From Bacteroides sp. 224 (GTDB taxonomy: Bacteria; Bacteroidota; Bacteroidia; Bacteroidales; Bacteroidaceae), in assembly GCF_010500995.1 (NCBI RefSeq), contig NZ_QVMK01000025.1, positions 1 to 41,527 on the forward strand: 41,527 nt of DNA. Direction: 5' to 3'. This document shows, piece after piece, positions 36,670 to 41,527 of the stretch. Under the pieces are notes generated by a model, which did no database searches, was not told the origin of the DNA, and saw only the letters and a program-made list of their open reading frames with translations. The position numbers were made by a program, and so were the translations under genes. The first letter of the stretch is position 1. Each line of letters starts with the position of its first letter.

Positions 36670-37371
36670 ATGATTAATAAACACATTAAATTAATCTTCC
36701 CATTCTTACTTACATTCATTAGTTTGCAAAGCATGGGACAAGTCGGGGAATTACGCGATAACTTTTCCGTTGGCTTCAATGGAGGAGTTAATTATAGTAA
36801 TGTTACCTTTGAGCCATACAAAATTAAGCAAAATGGTTTGATGGGATTCTCCGGAGGGTTAACAGCACGCTACATCTCCGAGAAGTACTTTGCTATGATC
36901 TGTGGTATACAACTTGAAATAAACTATTCTCAACGAGGCTGGGATGAAAAGTTTGAAGATGAGCCACAATACTCCTACAGTCACACAATGAACTATCTCG
37001 AAATCCCTCTTTTAGCACACCTCGCATTTGGAAAAGAGAGAGGAGCTCGCTTTTTTCTTAATATGGGACCTCAAATAGGTTTCTTATTGAGCGAATCGGA
37101 AAAGATAAGTAATCCTTTTAATCCCACCATTATTAAAGGAGGCACTAAAGAGCAATATGGAAAAATGGCTGACAAAAAATTCGATTACGGAATTACCGGC
37201 GGCCTCGGACTTGAAATAAGAACGAAAAGTATCGGAAACTTCTTGTTGGAAGGAAGATACTACTTTGGATTATCCGACTTTTATAACAACACCAAGAAAG
37301 ATGTATTTTCGCGTTCTGCCCATACAGTTATTATGGGAAAATTAACGTATTTGTTTGATTTAAGGAAGTAG
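36670..37371 (+). CDS. PorT-like outer-membrane beta-barrel protein, 233 aa
   Basis: A signal peptide (MINKHIKLIFPFLLTFISLQSMG) is followed by alternating amphipathic strands typical of the PorT/'porin family' barrels of Bacteroidetes: FSVGFNGGVNYSNVTF, LMGFSGGLTARYISEKYFA, MNYLEIPLLAHLAFG, RFFLNMGPQIGFLL, YGITGGLGLEI and a final HTVIMGKLTYLFDL. It has no lipobox. It follows the second LysM gene with a 9-bp gap, which links an outer-membrane barrel to a peptidoglycan-binding periplasmic protein. True PorT acts in type IX secretion; I see no other T9SS gene here, so the name indicates fold only. Confidence 0.85.
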   Translation: MINKHIKLIFPFLLTFISLQSMGQVGELRDNFSVGFNGGVNYSNVTFEPYKIKQNGLMGFSGGLTARYISEKYFAMICGIQLEINYSQRGWDEKFEDEPQYSYSHTMNYLEIPLLAHLAFGKERGARFFLNMGPQIGFLLSESEKISNPFNPTIIKGGTKEQYGKMADKKFDYGITGGLGLEIRTKSIGNFLLEGRYYFGLSDFYNNTKKDVFSRSAHTVIMGKLTYLFDLRK

Positions 37372-37376
37372 TATAT

Positions 37377-37405
37377 GATCCGCTTTTGAAGATAAAAAGC
37401 GGATC
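37377..37405 (+). terminator. hairpin after the PorT-like gene
   Basis: GATCCGCTTTT (37377-37387) and AAAAGCGGATC (37395-37405) pair perfectly across a 7-nt loop, immediately after the stop codon. There is no T tract, so it may be a stabilising 3' hairpin or a weak terminator. Confidence 0.55.
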
Positions 37406-37507
37406 GTAAAATCCATATTTACCTCAAAGCTTCCTCTCATGCTTCCTTATATTATCCCATATTAAACAAAATTCTATAATTATCTCCTAAAATACTACGA
37501 AAAGTTT

Positions 37508-37537
37508 TTGTAGTCTCATTCGAAATCGTAATTTTGT
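37508..37537 (+). promoter_or_regulatory. promoter of the coiled-coil/zapA genes
   Basis: A TTTG within the GTTTTTG at about 37505-37511 and TAATTTTG at about 37530-37537 have an approximately 19-bp spacer. The ATG follows about 18 bp later. The -33 region overlaps an imperfect inverted repeat (CTACGAAAA/TTTTTGTAG). Positions may be off by one base. Confidence 0.55.
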
Positions 37538-37554
37538 GTACAATTTTGGGTAGA

Positions 37555-37848
37555 ATGACAAAAGAAGAAAAAGAGTTATTACAAACTTTTGAAGCCAGAA
37601 TTAGACATTTAATCCATTTGCACGATGAATTAAAACGTGAAAATCATGGATTGAAACAACTTCTTGAAGAAAAAGAACAAGAAATAGAGAAGGGACTGGC
37701 AGATTACAAGAAACTGGAATCGGACTACTCGAACCTAAAAACAGCTATGACAATCAGCCTTAACGGCAGTGACGTAAAAGAGACGAAACTGCGATTGTCG
37801 AAATTAGTGCGTGAAGTCGATAAATGCATTGCTTTATTAAATGAATAA
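37555..37848 (+). CDS. small coiled-coil protein upstream of zapA, 97 aa
   Basis: The protein is predicted to be almost entirely helical, with heptad-like spacing through residues 5-70 (FEARIRHLIHLHDELKREN, LKQLLEEKEQEIEKG) and a shorter helix at the end (LRLSKLVREVDKCIALLNE). I recognise no named family; it resembles ZapB-type coiled coils in style only. The gene starts after a promoter element, and an in-frame TTG further upstream falls inside that element. zapA begins 23 bp later, so a role with ZapA at the division ring is a reasonable guess from context. Confidence 0.8.
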   Translation: MTKEEKELLQTFEARIRHLIHLHDELKRENHGLKQLLEEKEQEIEKGLADYKKLESDYSNLKTAMTISLNGSDVKETKLRLSKLVREVDKCIALLNE

Positions 37849-37871
37849 CGTTGAATCAAAGCAATAAATGT

Positions 37872-38162
37872 ATGAACGATAAAATAAAGATAAAGCTGCA
37901 AATTGCAGATTCTTATTATCCGTTAACCATTAAACCCGAAGATGAACAGATGGTAAGGGATGCTGCAAAGCAGGTAAATATCAGACTTAATGCGTACCGA
38001 AAGCATTTCCCGAATCAGGAACCTAAAGATACAATAGCCATGGTGGCTTATGAGTTTTCTTTAGAAATACTGAAGCAAAAAGACAGAAATGATACGGCAC
38101 CGTATACAGAAAAAATAAAAGAATTGACAGGAATACTCGAAGATCACTTCAAACAAGAGTAA
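37872..38162 (+). CDS. zapA: cell division protein ZapA, 96 aa
   Basis: ZapA binds FtsZ and promotes bundling of protofilaments at the division site. The sequence MNDKIKIKLQIADSYYPLTI begins with the strand pair of the ZapA globular domain; EDEQMVRDAAKQVNIRLNAY is the conserved helix, and the C-terminal half is a coiled coil (AMVAYEFSLEILKQK). Length is normal. The ATG at 37872 is preferred over a TTG seven codons upstream. It is probably cotranscribed with the coiled-coil gene before it. Confidence 0.9.
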   Translation: MNDKIKIKLQIADSYYPLTIKPEDEQMVRDAAKQVNIRLNAYRKHFPNQEPKDTIAMVAYEFSLEILKQKDRNDTAPYTEKIKELTGILEDHFKQE

Positions 38163-38186
38163 CCCTGACTAACTAAAGAAAACCCA

Positions 38187-38240
38187 CGCACTGCTGTGAT
38201 GATCAAGGTAGATACTTTGGCCATACGGTAGTGCGTTTTT
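38187..38240 (+). ncRNA. structured element between zapA and rny: terminator and/or candidate 6S-type RNA 3' end
   Basis: ACGCACT (38187-38193) pairs with AGTGCGT (38230-38236), and inside this are TGTG/CATA and TCAAGGT/ACTTTGG stems separated by small bulges. The element ends in a run of five T. It is thus at least a long interrupted terminator stem. In many bacteria the 6S RNA gene lies next to zapA, and Bacteroidetes have a short 6S class (6S-Flavo, about 100 nt), so the 102-bp spacer could encode one. I cannot fold the whole spacer into a convincing open-bubble 6S structure by eye. Confidence 0.4.
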
Positions 38241-38264
38241 ATTTATATTAATAATTATTGAACA

Positions 38265-39800
38265 ATGGTAGAAATTATAGTAACATCCATCGTATGTTTC
38301 ATCGTAGGAGGAATAGTAGGCTACATGTTATTCAGACATGTACTGAAATCCAAATACAACAGCAAAATGAAAGAAGCTGAGATAGAAGCAGAAGCTATTA
38401 AAAAGAACAAACTGCTTGAAGTGAAGGAGAAATTCCTGAATAAAAAAGCAGACCTTGAAAAGGAGGTTTCCGCACGTAACCAAAGAATACAACAAGCGGA
38501 AAACAAGTTGAAACAACGTGAATTGGTTATTAACCAACGTAACGAAGAAGTACAACGCAAAAAGTCTGAAGCCGATGCAGTAAGAGAGAATCTGGAAGCA
38601 CAGTTGGTTATTGTAGATAAGAAGAAAGACGAACTTGATAAGTTGCAACAACAAGAAGTTATAAAATTAGAGGCTATATCAGGAATTTCTGCCGAAGAAG
38701 CTAAAGAACGTTTGGTAGATTCACTTAAAGAAGAAGCTAAAACAATGGCGCAATCTTATATCAATGATATTATGGATGATGCCAAATTAACTGCCAATAA
38801 AGAAGCCAAACGTATTGTGGTACAATCCATTCAACGTGTGGCTACCGAAACAGCTATCGAAAACTCCGTAACGGTATTCCATATTGAATCGGACGAAATC
38901 AAAGGAAGAATCATCGGTCGCGAAGGCCGTAACATTCGTGCTCTCGAAGCCGCTACCGGTGTAGAAATTGTAGTTGATGATACTCCCGAAGCCATTGTAC
39001 TTTCAGCGTTCGACCCTGTTCGTCGTGAAATTGCTCGTTTGGCTCTGCACCAATTAGTTACCGACGGACGTATTCACCCTGCCCGTATCGAAGAGGTGGT
39101 AGCTAAAGTACGCAAGCAAGTAGAAGAAGAGATTATTGAAACCGGTAAACGTACCACCATCGATTTAGGTATTCATGGCTTACACCCCGAACTGATTCGT
39201 ATCATCGGTAAAATGAAATATCGCTCTTCTTATGGACAGAACCTACTGCAACACTCTCGCGAAACAGCTAATCTTTGTGCTGTAATGGCATCGGAGTTAG
39301 GACTTAATCCTAAAAAAGCGAAACGTGCCGGACTCTTACACGATATAGGTAAAGTGCCCGATGAAGAGCCGGAATTGCCACACGCCTTGCTTGGTATGAA
39401 ATTGGCCGAGAAATATAAAGAAAAGCCAGACATCTGCAATGCCATCGGCGCACACCACGATGAAGTAGAAATGACAAGTCTGTTAGCTCCTATCGTGCAA
39501 GTATGTGATGCCATCTCGGGTGCTCGTCCGGGTGCTCGCCGCGAAATAGTAGAGGCTTATATCAAACGCTTGAACGATCTTGAGCAATTAGCGATGGCTT
39601 ATCCCGGGGTAACCAAAACGTATGCTATTCAGGCGGGTCGCGAGCTTCGTGTTATTGTAGGTGCCGATAAAATTGATGATAAGCAAACAGAAAACTTATC
39701 TGGTGAAATAGCTAAGAAGATCCAGGATGAAATGACTTATCCGGGACAGGTGAAGATCACCGTAATTCGCGAAACCAGAGCTGTTAGTTTCGCTAAGTAA
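38265..39800 (+). CDS. rny: ribonuclease Y, 511 aa
   Basis: This membrane-anchored endoribonuclease starts mRNA decay. An N-terminal transmembrane helix ([18 protein letters not shown]) is followed by a long coiled coil to about residue 145. A KH RNA-binding domain follows ([17 protein letters not shown] near 210-226), then the HD metal phosphohydrolase domain ([13 protein letters not shown] near 360, and [10 protein letters not shown]). The C-terminal block is GRELRVIV and [12 protein letters not shown]. Length and domain order are standard. It follows the zapA region after the structured spacer. Confidence 0.96.
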   Translation: MVEIIVTSIVCFIVGGIVGYMLFRHVLKSKYNSKMKEAEIEAEAIKKNKLLEVKEKFLNKKADLEKEVSARNQRIQQAENKLKQRELVINQRNEEVQRKKSEADAVRENLEAQLVIVDKKKDELDKLQQQEVIKLEAISGISAEEAKERLVDSLKEEAKTMAQSYINDIMDDAKLTANKEAKRIVVQSIQRVATETAIENSVTVFHIESDEIKGRIIGREGRNIRALEAATGVEIVVDDTPEAIVLSAFDPVRREIARLALHQLVTDGRIHPARIEEVVAKVRKQVEEEIIETGKRTTIDLGIHGLHPELIRIIGKMKYRSSYGQNLLQHSRETANLCAVMASELGLNPKKAKRAGLLHDIGKVPDEEPELPHALLGMKLAEKYKEKPDICNAIGAHHDEVEMTSLLAPIVQVCDAISGARPGARREIVEAYIKRLNDLEQLAMAYPGVTKTYAIQAGRELRVIVGADKIDDKQTENLSGEIAKKIQDEMTYPGQVKITVIRETRAVSFAK

Positions 39801-39846
39801 CCTTATAAATTAATATGTAGCACGGAGCTATTTAAAACTTAACATC

Positions 39847-40524
39847 ATGTATTTATTTGAAGTTTGTGCCAATTCTGTAGAAAGTAGTATAGCAGCTCAA
39901 GAAGGGGGTGCTCATCGTGTAGAGCTATGTGCAGGGATCTCCGAAGGAGGAACAACTCCTTCTTACGGCGAAATTATCACCGCCCGGAGGTTATTATCCA
40001 TCAAATTACATGTTATCATTCGCCCCCGTGGAGGAGATTTTTGCTACAATGAGTTAGAAGCCGAAATTATGGAACGCGATATCCGTTTTGCCAAAGAAGC
40101 CGGGGTAGACGGAGTGGTATTCGGTTGCCTAACCCCCGAAGGAAATATCGACATCCCATTAACACAAAGATTAATGAAAGCCTCCGAAGGACTCTCCGTA
40201 ACTTTCCATCGTGCTTTTGATGATTGCGCAAACCCCATGCAAGCACTGGAAGAAATCATTGAATTAGGTTGTAACCGTATATTAACCTCCGGACAAAAAC
40301 CCGTGGCAGAAGAAGGAATACCTTTAATTAAGGAACTTGTAGCCAAAGCCGGTGATCGTATTATCATTCTTCCGGGAAGCGGAATTAGCGAAAGCAACAT
40401 TAAGAAAATAGAAATGGAAACAAAAGCCAAGGAGTTCCACTTCTCTGTTCGCGAGCAGATAGGCAATCGCAGTGTTACTACCGCAAGAAGGGTTATAAAC
40501 ACAATTCAAGCAGTAGAAAAGTGA
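39847..40524 (+). CDS. cutC: CutC family protein, 225 aa
   Basis: This TIM-barrel protein was historically called a copper homeostasis protein; the activity of the bacterial family is unsettled. Family blocks are plain: FEVCANSVESSIAAQEGGAHRVELC near the N-terminus is split over strands 1-2, then EGGTTPSYGEI, VIIRPRGGDFCY, GVVFGCLTPEG, FHRAFDD, RILTSGQ and ILPGSGI. The length of 225 aa is slightly short but complete. It lies 46 bp after rny on the same strand; I see no clear separate promoter, so cotranscription with rny is possible. Confidence 0.93.
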   Translation: MYLFEVCANSVESSIAAQEGGAHRVELCAGISEGGTTPSYGEIITARRLLSIKLHVIIRPRGGDFCYNELEAEIMERDIRFAKEAGVDGVVFGCLTPEGNIDIPLTQRLMKASEGLSVTFHRAFDDCANPMQALEEIIELGCNRILTSGQKPVAEEGIPLIKELVAKAGDRIIILPGSGISESNIKKIEMETKAKEFHFSVREQIGNRSVTTARRVINTIQAVEK

Positions 40525-40549
40525 AAACGCCATGTTTGAATAAACTTTT

Positions 40550-40565
40550 CATGTTATAAAACATG
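40550..40565. promoter_or_regulatory. inverted repeat upstream of the small ORF (candidate operator)
   Basis: CATGTT and AACATG flank ATAA, giving a perfect 6-bp inverted repeat about 18 bp upstream of the -7 element at 40584. Its position fits a regulator overlapping the -33 region. Confidence 0.4.
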
Positions 40566-40583
40566 TTTTCGAAGAACTTTTCG

Positions 40584-40591
40584 TATCTTTG
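40584..40591 (+). promoter_or_regulatory. -7 element for the 47-aa ORF
   Basis: TATCTTTG is a strong TAnnTTTG match with the ATG 59 bp further on. It shows that transcription starts here even if the ORF is not translated. Confidence 0.65.
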
Positions 40592-40650
40592 TAGCGTTAT
40601 AAAGATAAAGAAGTAAAAACCGTTCTTCAAAACGTGAGGAACAATAAAAG

Positions 40651-40794
40651 ATGAAAATTATGAAAACTTATTCAAACGAAATCGCAAAATTGCAGTATCA
40701 AATTAAAAGATATCAAGCAATGAGAAATGGAACCATGTGTCAGATGCTGACCAACAAACTCCAAAAACTGCTGGAAAAGCAGTCTGCCATGTAA
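40651..40794 (+). CDS. small unknown protein, 47 aa
   Basis: This short ORF begins MKIMKTYSNEIAKLQYQIKR and ends LQKLLEKQSAM before TAA. The peptide is basic and predicted helical, with hydrophobic residues spaced as in an amphipathic helix or short coiled coil (IAKLQYQIKRYQAM, MLTNKLQKLLEK). A GAGGA purine stretch lies about 10 bp upstream of the ATG; an in-frame ATG at 40660 would give 44 aa. It has its own promoter element and a textbook terminator, so a discrete transcript of about 240 nt is likely. It may be a small protein, or the transcript may act as an RNA. I do not recognise it. Confidence 0.6.
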   Translation: MKIMKTYSNEIAKLQYQIKRYQAMRNGTMCQMLTNKLQKLLEKQSAM

Positions 40795-40820
40795 AAAAAC
40801 ACATTTATTATATTTTAAAG

Positions 40821-40844
40821 AAAGGAGCTTTTGCTCCTTTTTTT
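40821..40844 (+). terminator. intrinsic terminator of the small ORF
   Basis: AAAGGAGC (40821-40828) pairs perfectly with GCTCCTTT (40833-40840) with a 4-nt loop, followed by TTTT. Confidence 0.9.
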
Positions 40845-40899
40845 ATTATAAGTAGCCATTCAAAATTAGTTTTATATATATTGAGTACATTAATTGAAT

Positions 40900-40922
40900 A
40901 TGAATCCCCTACGGGGATTCAT
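40900..40922. repeat. perfect 10-bp-arm palindrome
   Basis: ATGAATCCCC and GGGGATTCAT are exact reverse complements separated by TAC. There is no T tract, and it lies about 56 bp beyond an already strong terminator, so it is not needed for termination. It may be a REP-like element; the rest of the genome would have to be checked for copies. Confidence 0.7.
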
Positions 40923-41166
40923 TGATAATGAGTAGATGATAACAAATAGTATAAACTAATTCTGAACACTTACTTACTTAAAAAAACCATAGAAGAACTT
41001 GTTCAAATATCCACAGAAGAACTATGAATTCCCCTGAATTAGCCACATATTTAGAGGTTTTTCACCCGTAATTTTAAGGTCCTTTTTTTCTACTTTTTCA
41101 CTGTTTCGTAAACCTATTTCTTATTTTTTCGAACTGAAAAACAATTCAAATTCATTTATCTCATAA

Positions 41167-41227
41167 TAGCAAACAAGTTGTTTAGTAGTAGCAAACAGGT
41201 TGTTTCATACCACAAAACAACTGAATA
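41167..41227. repeat. 22-bp-period dyad repeat, two clear units and one weak
   Basis: TAGCAAACAAGTTGTTT begins at 41167 and TAGCAAACAGGTTGTTT at 41189, exactly 22 bp apart. A degenerate copy (CACAAAACAACTG) begins at 41211, again 22 bp on. Each clear unit centres on AAACAA-G-TTGTTT, a dyad with a single central base (one mismatch in unit 2). Confidence 0.65.
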
Positions 41228-41277
41228 CGCACTTTCATCCCTCCACTAAAACGCTCCATATTTTTACCTATATTGAA

Positions 41278-41381
41278 GCGTGCTGGCAAATTTGCCGTCA
41301 CGCTGCCAGCACGGGTTGCCAGCACGCTATAACTACATGTATTTCAGATAGATACAAGCAAATCGTGCTGGCGTGCTGGCA
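41278..41381. repeat. cluster of five GTGCTGGC/GCCAGCAC copies
   Basis: GTGCTGGC occurs at 41280, 41365 and 41373, and its reverse complement at 41305 and 41318. The first copy is part of a 26-bp near-palindrome centred on AAATTT (41278-41303, two mismatched pairs). The inverted pairs at 41304-41326 and 41364-41381 could form a long stem around a loop of about 38 nt. The repeats are GC-richer than the flanking DNA. Confidence 0.7.
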
Positions 41382-41527
41382 AAAATGCAAAAAACAAAAC
41401 TCTGGGAGGAGTAGGAATGCACCAACCTAAACAGGGCATCCACTCAATAATCTCAACAGTTGAATTTTCAATATTTGCATAAGCTTGTCGCTCCATACCA
41501 TCAAGTTAAGGGTTATTGCCTTTTTTC

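Larger units (their letters stand above)
40795..41527. other. gene-poor region with palindromes and short repeats
   Basis: Beyond the small-ORF terminator I find no gene I would defend over about 680 bp. A forward frame at 41200-41430 and a minus frame at 41344-41496 are open but run through GTGCTGGC repeats and have no family resemblance. A minus frame from the right edge is open to 41427 and could be the tail of a gene outside the window. The region holds a 23-bp palindrome (40900), a direct AGAAGAACT pair (about 40990-41030), a 22-bp-period repeat (41167) and five GTGCTGGC copies (41278-41381). Confidence 0.7.

Noticed and set aside
36670..37371. Evidence for a type IX secretion locus
   Set aside because: Only a PorT-like barrel fold is present; no other T9SS component or T9SS C-terminal sorting domain was recognised in the window.
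41200..41430. Forward 76-codon open frame at the right end
   Set aside because: It is translated through the inverted GTGCTGGC repeats, has a Cys/His/Thr-rich composition unlike its neighbours, and has no promoter element or family resemblance.
41344..41496. Minus-strand 50-codon ORF beginning MERQAYANIEN
   Set aside because: Its C-terminal half is encoded by the GCCAGCAC repeats, and an alternative minus frame is equally open from the window edge. It could be part of a dispersed repeat rather than a gene.

Overview
The window looks like chromosomal DNA of a Bacteroidales bacterium, most likely Bacteroides or a close relative. Three things support this. Coding DNA is AT-rich and genes rarely have a strong Shine-Dalgarno. 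The Bacteroidetes -7 promoter element TAnnTTTG recurs in front of gene after gene (about 20 instances, best with TTTG about 19-20 bp upstream at the two tRNA genes). The content is also typical: a BspA-like leucine-rich-repeat protein, PorT-like small beta-barrels, LysM/periplasmic-binding proteins, a long KamA-like radical SAM protein, and the linkage coiled-coil gene - zapA - rny. I cannot name the species.

Layout. 1-4.2 kb: tail of a possible upstream gene, a hypothetical protein, a KamA-like radical SAM enzyme plus a uracil-DNA-glycosylase-fold protein, tRNA-Trp(CCA) and a YbaN/DUF454 membrane protein. 4.2-8.5 kb: a hexuronate catabolism locus, with a LacI-type regulator and uxaB on the minus strand divergent from uxaC. 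The shared intergenic region carries a strong candidate operator, and a very long hairpin closes the uxaB side. 8.6-11.2 kb: a POT-like transporter overlapping a YycJ-like metallo-hydrolase gene, tRNA-Lys(CTT), and an exact 22-bp-period GC-rich dyad array. 11.2-19.4 kb (minus): an asymmetric heterodimeric ABC exporter behind an L,D-transpeptidase-like lipoprotein, a small outer-membrane barrel, and pyruvate phosphate dikinase. 19.6-25.7 kb: rlmD, an RluA-family pseudouridine synthase, a CPBP protease, a BspA-like secreted protein and an ABC-F ATPase with a degenerate second nucleotide site. 25.9-32.8 kb: grpE-dnaJ, a second POT-family transporter, and uvrA-ybaK. 33.1-37.4 kb: two tandem paralogous secreted LysM + periplasmic-binding-fold proteins followed by a PorT-like barrel. 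37.5-40.5 kb: coiled-coil protein, zapA, a structured RNA/terminator, rny (RNase Y) and cutC. 40.65-41.5 kb: a 47-aa ORF, then about 730 bp without a convincing gene but rich in palindromes and short repeats.

Most genes are housekeeping or core metabolism, and I see no prophage, insertion sequence, CRISPR array or plasmid functions. The less ordinary parts are: (i) the LysM/periplasmic-binding tandem with its linked barrel, a plausible peptidoglycan-associated sensor or scaffold of unknown role; (ii) two unrelated-sequence intergenic arrays that share a 22-bp period and a central dyad; (iii) several unusual palindromes, including one that contains both stop codons of a convergent gene pair and one that forms a near-perfect 25-bp stem only on the strand of the gene it follows; and (iv) the structured stretch between zapA and rny, a candidate 6S-type RNA.
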